A stretch of 64,000 nucleotides of DNA from JANQSS01 sp965249735 (lineage in GTDB: Bacteria > Bacteroidota > Bacteroidia > Chitinophagales > Saprospiraceae): positions 62,001-126,000 of the forward strand of contig CBDFMS010000015.1 of the NCBI GenBank assembly GCA_965249735.1, read 5' to 3'. The notes under the pieces were generated by a model that ran no database searches, was not told the DNA's origin, and saw nothing but the letters and a program-made list of their open reading frames with translations. The position numbers and the translations under genes were made by a program. Below, one piece after another: positions 52,567-62,141 of this stretch. How positions within the stretch are numbered: position 1 is the stretch's first letter; each line of letters begins with the position of its first letter.

Positions 52567-53958
52567 ATGAAAATTCTTTACGCGTGTTTCTCTTTTCTTT
52601 TGCTCTTCCAAGTCAGCCGGGCACAAGACGTCATTGAGTTTATTCCTTTTGCCGAGGGTCTAAATTCACCTCTGGATATTGTCAATGCCGGCGATTCGAT
52701 GCTATATGTCGTCGAAAAACGAGGCATTGTAAAGCTCATTGATCCACAGGGCAATGTGCTGCCGGATCCCTTTTTAGATATTGAAAATCAGGTAAACAGT
52801 GGAGCCGGAGAGCGGGGGCTTTTGGGATTGGTTTTCCATCCGGCATACCCCGATTCACCCTATCTGTATGTTAACTATACGGACTATAATGGTGGTCGGA
52901 CCGTGATTTCACGATTTGAAACAGATGCTTCGAATTTCGCTGAAGCGCTTCCAAACAGTGAAAAGACGATCATGACGATTCCTCAGCCCTTTAATAATCA
53001 CAACGGCGGTGATCTGGCCTTTGGCCCGGATGGATATCTCTATATTCCTACGGGAGATGGTGGATCAGGTGGAGACCCACAAGGAAATGGCCAAAATCTC
53101 ATGGCCATGCTCGGTAAGCTGCATCGAATTGATGTGGACAACGGTGATCCCTATTCGATACCTGATGATAATCCATTTGCATTTGATGACTTTGCCGCCG
53201 ACGAAATTTGGTCTTACGGCTTACGCAACCCCTGGCGGGTTGATTTTGATCCGCAGACAGGAGACCTGTACATAGCTGATGTAGGACAAAATGCCTGGGA
53301 AGAAATAAACGTTCAGGAAGCCGGCGCTGAAGGAGGCCAAAACTACGGCTGGCGGTGTTACGAAGCTGATGCAACCTATAATCCAACAAATTGTCAGGAC
53401 TCGGGCTATGTATTTCCCGTACACGCATATCCCCATATAGCATCGATTTCATGTCGTGCCTCGATTACCGGTGGTGTTGTATACAGGGGAATGGATCATC
53501 CCGGTCTGCAAGGCAAATATTTGTTTGCCGACTACTGTACCGGAATGGTGGGTGCTTTATACCGGGATCAAAATTTAGGGTGGGTTGCCGACACGATTGC
53601 ACAATACGATCCATTTGAGATTGCTGCATTTGGACGTGATTATCGAGGTGAAGTGTATATGGCTGCCATAAGAGATGGTGATATTTTCAAAATTGCTGAT
53701 AAAAATTCTTCGATTAATAATTACCAAAATACGATTCAACTTGCGCTTGAAAATCCAGTGCGCAATAAAATAATAATTATTGGCGATCTTGAATTTGACT
53801 CCGGAATTATATTCAATAGCCAGGGCAAACAAATGAAACAATTAATATCAACGACTCGTCAAGTCGATGTTTCAACCTGGCCCACGGGCTTGTACATTAT
53901 ATCGCTGCGACATCAAAATAATATTTACAACCAAAAAATAATTGTAACATCAAATTAA
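52567..53958 (+). CDS. Secreted PQQ-type sugar dehydrogenase with T9SS tail
   Basis: 463 residues with a signal peptide (to ~19, VSRAQ). Residues ~25-385 form a glucose/sorbosone-dehydrogenase propeller: LDIVNAGDSMLYVVEKRG, GERGLLGLVFHPAY (~79-92), HNGGDLAFGPDGYLYI (~145-160), YGLRNPWRVDFDP (~218-230) and NYGWRCYEA (~259). The final ~75 residues are a type IX secretion sorting domain (GIIFNSQGKQMKQL; STWPTGLYIISL), so the enzyme goes to the outside of the outer membrane. It oxidises sugars or polyols with PQQ. Paralogue of the N-terminal part of the 1005-residue protein at 12,408. Confidence 0.85.
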   Translation: MKILYACFSFLLLFQVSRAQDVIEFIPFAEGLNSPLDIVNAGDSMLYVVEKRGIVKLIDPQGNVLPDPFLDIENQVNSGAGERGLLGLVFHPAYPDSPYLYVNYTDYNGGRTVISRFETDASNFAEALPNSEKTIMTIPQPFNNHNGGDLAFGPDGYLYIPTGDGGSGGDPQGNGQNLMAMLGKLHRIDVDNGDPYSIPDDNPFAFDDFAADEIWSYGLRNPWRVDFDPQTGDLYIADVGQNAWEEINVQEAGAEGGQNYGWRCYEADATYNPTNCQDSGYVFPVHAYPHIASISCRASITGGVVYRGMDHPGLQGKYLFADYCTGMVGALYRDQNLGWVADTIAQYDPFEIAAFGRDYRGEVYMAAIRDGDIFKIADKNSSINNYQNTIQLALENPVRNKIIIIGDLEFDSGIIFNSQGKQMKQLISTTRQVDVSTWPTGLYIISLRHQNNIYNQKIIVTSN

Positions 53959-54014
53959 TTAGCGCTTAGCATTGATATAAAAATCCAATATTTGGGAAAC
54001 TTAGAATAGTCGCA

Positions 54015-54347
54015 TTAGCTTGCGCATCGCACGCAAAATTTACTTTGCGGCATAAGAATTAATCGCTTTTCCGGGATGGGGTTTCCACAGCGATCACATA
54101 AACCAAAATCATCGTCATCAATTTTATTGAGCATGCTTTTTAATGCACTCAATTTTTCCTTGGCCGAGCGCAGAGCAGCATCGACAACACTTTTATTATT
54201 GATGGCATCCATGCGTGATATCCTTCCAATTGAATTTTCAGGTGTGATGGGCTCAGCCATACTTTCGTACCCAACGATTTGAGATTTGGTTTTTATAATC
54301 CGTTGTTCAATCAACGATTTTATTTCTTGCTTTTTGACCTTATCCAT
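54015..54347 (-). CDS. TraR/DksA-type zinc-finger protein
   Basis: 110 residues: a coiled-coil-like N-terminus (SLIEQRIIKTKSQIVGYESM...) and a C-terminal four-Cys zinc finger, CDRCGNPIPEKRLILMPQSKF-C-x2-C, about 80-110. The DDDDFG just before it is close to the coiled-coil tip acidic DD motif found in DksA. Such proteins bind RNA polymerase and modulate initiation. Its size is near the short Bacteroidota variants. It is transcribed away from aspS (210 bp between the starts). Confidence 0.85.
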   Translation of the reverse strand: MDKVKKQEIKSLIEQRIIKTKSQIVGYESMAEPITPENSIGRISRMDAINNKSVVDAALRSAKEKLSALKSMLNKIDDDDFGLCDRCGNPIPEKRLILMPQSKFCVRCAS

Positions 54348-54557
54348 CGTGTGAAGATAAAACAGCCATCCGAAACGAGTGTCCAGAACATGTGAAATCG
54401 CTCTATCGTAGGCGCACGATCCGATGAAATTTCATGGCCCGGACACCGATCGACCATCTCCGGGATATGAAAATCACAGAATTCTGGATTACGTGGGCTA
54501 TAAAGTATATCGCATCCTGTGTAATCCGTATTTTCGCGCCTTCAAAAGCTAAAGATC

Positions 54558-56327
54558 ATGTACAGAACACACCACTGTGGAGAATTACGAATGGAGCATG
54601 TCGGCCAGGAAGTCACTATGGCCGGCTGGATGGCCGTATCAAGGGAGTTTGGAGGATTGACATTTGTCGACCTGCGCGATCGGTATGGTATCACGCAATT
54701 GGTCTTCGATATGGAGAGTAATGCCGACTTGTGCACTCAAGCAAGAGATCTCGGCAGAGAATTCGTCATCCAGGTAAAAGGGATGGTCTCAGAACGATCA
54801 AATAAGAACCCAAATCGGGATACAGGGGATATCGAGATCCTGGTTTCTGAATTGAACATTCTCAATGAATCTGAACTACCACCATTTACCATCGAAAATG
54901 AGACAGACGGTGGAGAAGAACTGCGTTTAAAACACCGCTACCTCGATTTACGAAGACCACAGGTTCAGGAAAAACTATTTTTCAGAAGTCGCCTCGCCAT
55001 CGAAACCAGAAAATATTTGGCCAGTCAGGAATTTATTGAAGTCGAAACACCCTTTTTAATTAAAAGTACGCCGGAAGGTGCACGCGATTTTGTTGTCCCA
55101 AGTCGAATTCATGAAGGTCAGTTTTATGCACTGCCCCAGAGTCCACAGACCTTTAAGCAATTATTAATGGTGGCGGGATTTGATAAATATTTTCAAATTG
55201 TAAAATGTTTTCGGGATGAGGATTTTCGTGCAGATCGTCAACCGGAATTTACACAGATCGATTGCGAAATGTCTTATGTCGAACAAGAGGATATTTTAAA
55301 TACATTCGAAGGACTGACCAAACACGTATTTAAAGAGTTAAAAGGTATCGACCTCGATGATTTTCCGCGTATGACATACGACGAGGCTATTGCGCATTAC
55401 GGATCGGACAAACCCGATATTCGATTTGGGATGATTTTTACCCAATTAAATAATCAAGCCCAGGGACATGGTTTTGGCGTTTTTGATGACGCTGAATTGG
55501 TCGTCGGTATTTGCGCTCCGGGTCAAGCCGAAGATTTTTCAAATAAGGACATCAATAAATTAACCGACTGGGTAAAGCGCCCTCAAGTTGGCGCCAAAGG
55601 GTTAGTTTATGTAAAACTCAATCAGGATGGAACAATAAAATCTTCCATTTCTAAATTCTACTCTGACGAGCAATTGAAATCATGGGGTGATATTATGGGT
55701 GCCAAACCCGGAGATATGCTTTTAATCTTAAGTGGCGAAGCTGAAAAAACACGCAAGCAACTTGGTGAACTGAGACTTGAAATGGGGCGTCGTATGGATC
55801 TCATGGATCCGCAAGAATTTAAACCCCTGTGGGTCCTGGATTTTCCACTGCTGGAATGGGATGAAGAATCGAACCGGTTTCATGCCATGCATCACCCGTT
55901 TACCTCACCTAAAAAAGCAGACATCGAGCGTATGCTGACGGGTGACCATGAGACCATGAAAAGTCTGCGGGCTGACGCTTATGACCTGGTCTTAAATGGA
56001 TCGGAAATTGGTGGTGGGTCGATTCGGATTCACGACCGACCGTTACAGGAAAAGAATTTCAAATTACTCGGGTTTTCGGAAGAGGAAGCCAAAGAACAAT
56101 TTGGATTTTTATTAAATGCATTTAGATACGGTGCACCTCCACATGGTGGAATTGCATTCGGTTTTGACAGATTGTGCACGTTGATGCAAGGCAGTGATTC
56201 TATCCGTGAAGTGATTGCTTTTCCAAAAAATAATCAAGGGCGAGATGTGATGATCGACGCACCGGCATTAATTGATGCCGATCAATTAAAAGAATTGTCC
56301 CTGGATGTGGTGAAAAAGGATGCGTAA
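54558..56327 (+). CDS. aspS: Aspartate--tRNA ligase
   Basis: 589 residues with the class II synthetase motifs. The N-terminal OB-fold binds the anticodon (MYRTHHCGELRMEHVGQEVT; WMAVSREFGGLTFVDLRDRYG, ~25-45). Motif 2 region: FRDEDFRADRQPEFTQID (~219-236). QSPQTFKQLLMVAGFDKYF (~193-211) gives the ATP/amino-acid pocket. Motif 3: GGIAFGFDRL (~531-540). A bacterial-type insertion (GAD domain) sits between motifs 2 and 3. Charges tRNA(Asp). Length matches the family. The nearest upstream gene is the divergent DksA-like protein. Confidence 0.97.
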   Translation: MYRTHHCGELRMEHVGQEVTMAGWMAVSREFGGLTFVDLRDRYGITQLVFDMESNADLCTQARDLGREFVIQVKGMVSERSNKNPNRDTGDIEILVSELNILNESELPPFTIENETDGGEELRLKHRYLDLRRPQVQEKLFFRSRLAIETRKYLASQEFIEVETPFLIKSTPEGARDFVVPSRIHEGQFYALPQSPQTFKQLLMVAGFDKYFQIVKCFRDEDFRADRQPEFTQIDCEMSYVEQEDILNTFEGLTKHVFKELKGIDLDDFPRMTYDEAIAHYGSDKPDIRFGMIFTQLNNQAQGHGFGVFDDAELVVGICAPGQAEDFSNKDINKLTDWVKRPQVGAKGLVYVKLNQDGTIKSSISKFYSDEQLKSWGDIMGAKPGDMLLILSGEAEKTRKQLGELRLEMGRRMDLMDPQEFKPLWVLDFPLLEWDEESNRFHAMHHPFTSPKKADIERMLTGDHETMKSLRADAYDLVLNGSEIGGGSIRIHDRPLQEKNFKLLGFSEEEAKEQFGFLLNAFRYGAPPHGGIAFGFDRLCTLMQGSDSIREVIAFPKNNQGRDVMIDAPALIDADQLKELSLDVVKKDA

Positions 56328-57122
56328 TTATTCGTCCGATTTAAATTGTTCTATAACATCACTGACGTCTTCGTATTTTTTCCAGGTTTCAGGTCGCTCA
56401 AAGTCTTGCCCTGATATGAGGACTTTAGCATTCGGATAATTTTCTTTTATTTTTTTCCAGGTAGTATCCTCCCAATACGCTTTATCCATTTCCAATAATC
56501 TCACACCTTTTAATGGCCCGCTAACAGCTCGACCAATAAGTGGCCACCACAAACTCTCTGTTTCGCGGTCCCAAAACACAAATCCATCCAGGCCATCCCA
56601 TATATCTTCGTCAAAATAGGTATAGCCGCTCAGAGCAAACGTGAGTTCTTTGTCCCCGTATTGTCGTACATAAATAGCGCCAAGATCAGCCAGAATACAA
56701 TACGCCGCCATGATGGGTTTCCCATTCAATCGATCATTGACAATTTCATGGCGAGTCAGATCTTCAACCGAATAGGCCTTGACATCTTCACCTGAATATG
56801 CCAAAAGAAACCTGGTGTCGTCCGTCCATATTTTATCCGCCGCCTCTACGCTGGTAAACACGGGTGCGAGCAATGCCGGAAAACGTTCCCTTCCTATCCC
56901 ATAGTGAAATTGCTCGTCTTTAAGTTCTAAATTACTAACATCAAAATGCTGTGCGTCCTCTTTCCCGCCGTACAACATATTCTTTCCTTCCACTTCAAAG
57001 AACTTACCTCTTTCGACGGCAAGTGGTCGCTTAGGTTTTTGCTCATCGTTATGATTCTGGGATAAGCCCAGATTCGGTCCGAGTGACATACAAAGTATGA
57101 AAATGAAGGTCCGAAATGGCAT
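56328..57122 (-). CDS. Exported DUF3179 protein
   Basis: 264 residues from the Met at 57,122, which starts a signal peptide (FRTFIFILCMSLGPNLGLSQ); an earlier ATG adds 17 polar residues. The mature protein has the DUF3179 signature: EIVNDRLNGKPIMAAYCILA (~119-138), YVRQYGDKELTFALSGYTYFDEDIW and FWDRETESLWWPLIGRAVSG (~178-197). The family is exported, occurs widely in bacteria and archaea, and has no known reaction. The conserved Cys in AYC and the Asp-Arg-x-T-x-S-x-W box could form an active site, which is speculative. It is convergent with aspS, the stops being adjacent. Confidence 0.85.
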   Translation of the reverse strand: MPFRTFIFILCMSLGPNLGLSQNHNDEQKPKRPLAVERGKFFEVEGKNMLYGGKEDAQHFDVSNLELKDEQFHYGIGRERFPALLAPVFTSVEAADKIWTDDTRFLLAYSGEDVKAYSVEDLTRHEIVNDRLNGKPIMAAYCILADLGAIYVRQYGDKELTFALSGYTYFDEDIWDGLDGFVFWDRETESLWWPLIGRAVSGPLKGVRLLEMDKAYWEDTTWKKIKENYPNAKVLISGQDFERPETWKKYEDVSDVIEQFKSDE

Positions 57123-57367
57123 CCTTGATATGCGATTGTGACATTCTGGTTGGTTGGTTCCGATCAGTCTCATGAATAACTTGTTTTAATATCTAATTAC
57201 ATCTTGTCGTAAGATAACCACTATAACACGAACTTGTTTGATTGTTCAGTCCAGCTATTGGCCTCGTTCACTTGAGCTTTCTTGACTAATCCCGTCTAAT
57301 TTTCAAATTATCGTGACTATTCTTTTAATCTGCATTATCATTGTCTGGAGAATTGAATGTCCATAAA

Positions 57368-60300
57368 ATGGCGAACCTCCACTATCAATCTGAAGAAGCA
57401 ATAAATGAAGTAAAGCGCCTACTACTTGAGTATTATGGAATAAATGCGCAAATAACTCCGCTTTATGGTGAGGCTGACATTAACTATAAAGCCACTGATG
57501 TGGCCGGAAACAAATTCACAGTAAAACTGAGCAGTCCTTCAGTTAGCCCAAGTGCACTTGATTTTCAGATGAAAATATTGGAACATGTCAGTTCATCTAA
57601 TCTGCCATTTGACACCCCTCAGCCCCGGTTGTCAATAATCAATAATTATTCTCATCAAATCGATTCCGGTCCCTGGAAGGATTTTCATCTGCGTTTGCAA
57701 TCATGGGTCACCGGGCGAGTATTGGATGATGTGAATCCTCGTAATGTTCAAATATTAAATGACTGGGGAACAACCGCAGGGTATTTATCTTCTGCTCTGG
57801 AAGGATTTGATCATGAGGAAGCGCATCGGTTTTATGCCTGGAATCCCAGTGAAACCCTTTTTTCCCGAAAATACCTTTCGTTCATTAAAAACGAAAATCA
57901 CCAAAACATTGCCGAATACTTTTGGAATTATTTTGAATCCACTGTCTTACCCAAATTGCCTGATCTGTGCCAGGGAATTAATTACAACGATGCCCATGAA
58001 TTAAATTTATTAGTGGCAACGGATTTACATAATCCAACAATATCGGGCGTAATTGATTTTGGGGACGCGATATATACACACACAATTAACGAATTGGCCA
58101 TTGCTTGTGCCTATGCCGCTATGAAGATGTCCGACCCGCTATCCGCTTGTTGTGCCGTTTTACGTGGATATAACAAAGTATTTCCATTAGAAGAATCTGA
58201 ACTCGCTGTACTATACGGACTCATTGCCGGCCGTCTTTTAATCTCGGTTAGCCACGCTGCTAAAAACCGGGAAGAACGACCTGAAAATGCGTATTTATTT
58301 GTCAGCGAAGACGCCGGATGGGAATTATTGGAAAAATGGCGAGGGATTCACCCCAATTACTGCTACTATCGCTTTAGACAAACATGCGGTTTAATAGCCT
58401 GCCCCACATATACATCATTTCAAAAATGGATTGCCAACAACCGGGAAAACATTAATCCGGTCATTGATTTTAATCATAAAGAATCGATACATCTCGATTT
58501 ATCTGTCGGAAGTGATGAACTGGGCCATCCGACTAATTGGAAAAATTCGCACATATTTTCGAATAAAATCGCTTCTATTCTTCGGGGTGCAGAAGCCGAA
58601 ATAGGTTATGGCGGATACTTGGAAAATCGGCCTTTTTACTCGAGTGATGCTTATGAAAAGATGACAAATAATGGCATTCGACGCCGCACCTGTCATTTGG
58701 GTATGGACATATGGACAGAAGCGGGGACTGCCGTAATTGCACCCTTGGATGGTCGGGTATTTTCGGTTTTTGACAATGCCGGAAAAGACAATTATGGACC
58801 GACTATTATTCTTGAACATGCCGTCTCGGATGACCTGACGTTTTACACGCTTTATGGGCATCTGGGAATGGAATGTCTGGAGAAATTAAAAAAGGGAGAT
58901 CCCATAATTCGAGGGCAACAAATTGCAACTTTAGGTAGGGCAGAAGTCAATGGCGGATGGCCGCCCCACTTACATTTCCAGGTTATCCTGGATATACTCG
59001 ATGCGACGCATGATTTTCGAGGGGTATGCCTGCCGGACCACGTGGAAACCTGGTCGAGTATTTGTCCTGACCCCAGCCTCTTTTTATCAATTCGATCGGC
59101 AGATCAAAGAATTAAATTATCAACAGCTGACATCCACCAAAAGCGAGAAAAACATTTAGGCCAAAATTTAAGCGTCAGTTATCAAAAGCCTTTGCACATC
59201 GTGCGTGGGTATTTGTCGTATTTGTACGACAATCAAGGACAACGATTCCTGGATACAGTAAACAATGTTGCTCATGTCGGGCATCAACACCATCGAATTG
59301 TCAGGGCCGCACAAAAACAAATTAATTTACTCAATACCAATACCCGTTATTTACATCCGGCTATCGTCGAATATGCTGAGGATTTATTGAACACATTTCC
59401 GCCCGAATTAAATAAAATATATTTTACGAATTCAGGAAGCGAAGCCAACGAACTGGCACTGCGAATGGCACAGATATATTCCGGGCAACGGGACGTCATT
59501 TCCGTGGAAATGGGCTACCATGGAAATACAGGTGCTGCTGTCGATATCAGCAGTTATAAATTCGATCGCAAAGGTGGAAAAGGAAAACCGGCGTTCACAC
59601 ATGTTGTCCCCATGCCAGATTGTTTTCGTGGCATCCATGCCGGAAAAGAAAACGCCGGAATATTATATGCAGCACATATTAAAAAGCGAATTGAAGAAAT
59701 TCAATCTATCGGCCGAAATGTTTCTGCATTTATTTGTGAAAGCATATTAAGTTGCGGGGGGCAGGTCCCATTACCTGATGCTTATTTGTCCTCCGCTTAC
59801 AAACATGTCCGAAAGGCCGGCGGACTGTGTATTGCCGATGAAGTGCAGGTAGGTTTTGGCCGAATAGGTGAAGCCTTCTGGGGATTCGAATTACAAGGTG
59901 TCGTGCCCGATATTGTTACCCTTGGAAAACCGATAGGAAATGGACACCCCATAGGCGCAGTCGTAACGACAACTGAAGTCGCAGAAGCTTTTGACAATGG
60001 CATGGAATATTTTAATACCTATGGTGGCAATCCGGTTTCTTGTCGTATTGGGCACGAGGTATTGCGTATTATAGGCGAAGAAGGGCTTCAAAAAAATGCA
60101 CTCGAAACCGGCGCGTATTTAATGACAAAACTCAGCCACCTCCGGGCTCAATATCCCATCATTGCCGATGTGCGTGGGCATGGATTATTTATTGGTTTCG
60201 AACTTTGCATACCCAAAACCGATCATATTCCTGCAACCTTACACGCACATTATTTGGTCAATCGCATGCGCGATCGCGGCATTCTCATGAGTACGGATGG

Positions 60301-60415
60301 ACCCGATGAAAATGTGATTAAAATAAAACCTCCGATGTGCTTTTCAAAACAGCAGGCCGATATTTTAATCGAAAACCTTGCCGTCGTCTTTCAAGAAAAT
60401 GTTATGATGGAATGA
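57368..60415 (+). CDS. Tri-domain kinase / M23 peptidase / class III aminotransferase-like protein
   Basis: 1015 residues from the ATG at 57,368 (a TTG nine codons earlier is in frame). Domain 1 (~1-370): APH/choline-kinase-like, with YNDAHELNLL (~205-214, catalytic Asp) and VIDFGDA (~224-230, metal Asp). Domain 2 (~425-570): M23-type, with CHLGMD (H...D, ~440), LYGHLG (~493) and PPHLHFQ (~532-538, HxH), all ligands present. Domain 3 (~610-1015): class III PLP fold, with NSGSEANELALRMAQ, DEVQVGFGRIGE and TLGKPIGNG (Lys ~853). The same arrangement is known from bacterial homologues of hydroxylysine kinase fused to phospholyases (5-phosphohydroxylysine/phosphoethanolamine type). The probable chemistry is phosphorylation of a hydroxy-amine followed by PLP-dependent elimination of phosphate. 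The role of the peptidase is unclear. Confidence 0.8.
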   Translation: MANLHYQSEEAINEVKRLLLEYYGINAQITPLYGEADINYKATDVAGNKFTVKLSSPSVSPSALDFQMKILEHVSSSNLPFDTPQPRLSIINNYSHQIDSGPWKDFHLRLQSWVTGRVLDDVNPRNVQILNDWGTTAGYLSSALEGFDHEEAHRFYAWNPSETLFSRKYLSFIKNENHQNIAEYFWNYFESTVLPKLPDLCQGINYNDAHELNLLVATDLHNPTISGVIDFGDAIYTHTINELAIACAYAAMKMSDPLSACCAVLRGYNKVFPLEESELAVLYGLIAGRLLISVSHAAKNREERPENAYLFVSEDAGWELLEKWRGIHPNYCYYRFRQTCGLIACPTYTSFQKWIANNRENINPVIDFNHKESIHLDLSVGSDELGHPTNWKNSHIFSNKIASILRGAEAEIGYGGYLENRPFYSSDAYEKMTNNGIRRRTCHLGMDIWTEAGTAVIAPLDGRVFSVFDNAGKDNYGPTIILEHAVSDDLTFYTLYGHLGMECLEKLKKGDPIIRGQQIATLGRAEVNGGWPPHLHFQVILDILDATHDFRGVCLPDHVETWSSICPDPSLFLSIRSADQRIKLSTADIHQKREKHLGQNLSVSYQKPLHIVRGYLSYLYDNQGQRFLDTVNNVAHVGHQHHRIVRAAQKQINLLNTNTRYLHPAIVEYAEDLLNTFPPELNKIYFTNSGSEANELALRMAQIYSGQRDVISVEMGYHGNTGAAVDISSYKFDRKGGKGKPAFTHVVPMPDCFRGIHAGKENAGILYAAHIKKRIEEIQSIGRNVSAFICESILSCGGQVPLPDAYLSSAYKHVRKAGGLCIADEVQVGFGRIGEAFWGFELQGVVPDIVTLGKPIGNGHPIGAVVTTTEVAEAFDNGMEYFNTYGGNPVSCRIGHEVLRIIGEEGLQKNALETGAYLMTKLSHLRAQYPIIADVRGHGLFIGFELCIPKTDHIPATLHAHYLVNRMRDRGILMSTDGPDENVIKIKPPMCFSKQQADILIENLAVVFQENVMME

Positions 60416-60530
60416 TAAGGCTTTCTGGTAACTGCACCGCCACGTTGCCCATAGCAAGCAGGCTTTTATGAAAGAGGCCAAAAATGGTAGGCGTAATTAA
60501 TAGTGGGTGGTTGTGTAGTTACAATCGTTT

Positions 60531-60896
60531 TTATTCTTCTTCAATTTGCCACCTCGAAATATAATAGATAAGGCCGGCGGTAAATAAGAAAAAAGTATTT
60601 CGAAACAGACTTATTTCATTCCAGTCATAGCTAAGTGATCCAATCGACTGTAAGTATGAGGCAACCAGTTTAAATCCTGAAGTCACTGCAAGGTATACCG
60701 CCCATAATTGCAAGACGAGGAATAAATAAGGCTGTCGTAAATAAAGAAAAAAAGCCGATGCACCGATGAGTGTGAGCGGAATCAAACCCAAGGGGTTCAT
60801 GACAAGAAGTGTAATAAACAAGTGCCAGATTAAAAAACCCACAATAAGCACCCAGAGAACATATTCAGACAGACGGGATTTTAATTTTATAGACAT
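60531..60896 (-). CDS. Small integral membrane protein
   Basis: 121 residues with about four hydrophobic helices (YVLWVLIVGFLIWHLFITLL, LIPLTLIGASAFFLYL, LVLQLWAVYLAVTSG, TFFLFTAGLIYYI) and a short acidic C-terminus (WQIEEE). No family that I recognise and no charged motifs inside the helices. It follows the C1 peptidase gene on the same strand (62 bp), so may be its partner or an unrelated gene. Confidence 0.65.
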   Translation of the reverse strand: MSIKLKSRLSEYVLWVLIVGFLIWHLFITLLVMNPLGLIPLTLIGASAFFLYLRQPYLFLVLQLWAVYLAVTSGFKLVASYLQSIGSLSYDWNEISLFRNTFFLFTAGLIYYISRWQIEEE

Positions 60897-60958
60897 GTGA
60901 TTATTCGTCGCAAACAGACTTGATTGTCTGTTTTAAATGATAAATAAATTCAACCTGA

Positions 60959-62071
60959 TTAATTGATCATCGGAAGATGTTTTACAATGTAATCGGGGAT
61001 TCCATCCTTATGTAGTGTAATTGATATCGTTTTCATACGAAAATAGGCGGCTGACATATAGAGATAGCCTTTGAGTTCACTAATCTCTCCCCAGCTGTTT
61101 TTAATTTTGTAATATTTATTTCCTACCTCGTCATGAGCAATTCCAACAATGTGCATTAGGTGGTCATCCGTCGTTGTATAAGCTTCAAAGTTCTGTTGTC
61201 TTAATTCTACCGTTACTTGTACTTCGTCCACAGGTTCTTTAAATAATTTTTCATCTTTGAAGTCTACCGGCAATATCGCCAGCCCTTCTTTGGCTGAAAA
61301 TCCTTTTTCACTCACATCACCATCCCACGCTACGGAGTATCCTTGTTTTATTGCATCATCAACGATGGCCTCCAATTCAGTCAAGGGGACATTAATAAAT
61401 GAGCCATTGCTAAAATTATCCGGAATTTCAAGAATAAACGAAGTGTAGTACGGGTGATGTCTAAATGATGTTAAATTGACATAATTTTTAGGATTTAATC
61501 CTAAGTTCGCGGCAAATGTTCCTGGATGGTATTGCTTGCCTTCGAGTGCAAATGACTCCGGGACTTCTCCCAGATAAACATCCAAAATAGCGTCGAAACC
61601 ATCATCCCATTTATCACTTAATCGCTTACGACCAATCAATGCATCTAAATACCCTTTTAAGACCGCTGAAAGTTCACTATGATCATGTGCAGTGACACCT
61701 TCGGTCTTACCGGAATACACGTCTTCCGGTACAATTCCATGACGCATAACCGTATTAATAAAGTCATGCGATAAACTCCCTTCACTGAAATTTGCCTTGC
61801 CTTTTCGCAATACATAATTTAGGGCTTTATCCTTATAAATATTTCTGACTACATACATTTCGGACAGGTCATAATCTCCTTTTCCCACGCGCATCAACTC
61901 AGACTCCAAAAAAGAACACGTGGCAAAACTCCAGCAAGTGCCTGTTCGCTGTTGGTTTTTAACAGCCGTACATCCCACTTCGTGTTTGTCTGTAATTTTA
62001 TACTGAGCTGTACTGTTATGTGAAATAAACAGCGCTAAAATGAATAGGAGAATAGATAAACTGGTTTTCAT
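60959..62071 (-). CDS. Secreted C1 (papain/bleomycin-hydrolase-like) peptidase
   Basis: 370 residues with a signal peptide (to ~22, NSTAQ). The papain-fold triad is visible: VKNQQRTGTCWSFATCSFLE at ~37-56 (oxyanion Gln and nucleophile Cys), DDHLMHIVGIAHDE at ~304-317 (catalytic His) and YYKIKNSWGE at ~322-331 (Asn). The region MYVVRNIYKDKALNYVLRKGKANFSEG and the 370-residue length resemble the bleomycin hydrolase/PepC branch, which is normally cytosolic; this one is exported. It probably digests peptides in the periplasm or outside. Confidence 0.85.
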   Translation of the reverse strand: MKTSLSILLFILALFISHNSTAQYKITDKHEVGCTAVKNQQRTGTCWSFATCSFLESELMRVGKGDYDLSEMYVVRNIYKDKALNYVLRKGKANFSEGSLSHDFINTVMRHGIVPEDVYSGKTEGVTAHDHSELSAVLKGYLDALIGRKRLSDKWDDGFDAILDVYLGEVPESFALEGKQYHPGTFAANLGLNPKNYVNLTSFRHHPYYTSFILEIPDNFSNGSFINVPLTELEAIVDDAIKQGYSVAWDGDVSEKGFSAKEGLAILPVDFKDEKLFKEPVDEVQVTVELRQQNFEAYTTTDDHLMHIVGIAHDEVGNKYYKIKNSWGEISELKGYLYMSAAYFRMKTISITLHKDGIPDYIVKHLPMIN

Positions 62072-62141
62072 ATTGAAATTTTTATGGGCAGCAAATATAA
62101 TGTTAATTCATGGCCCGGGATTTTGTGAAGGTTGATTCCAA

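Noticed and set aside
52382..52570. 62-codon plus-strand frame between terminator and sugar dehydrogenase
   Set aside because: It overlaps the dehydrogenase start and has no motif; likely chance.
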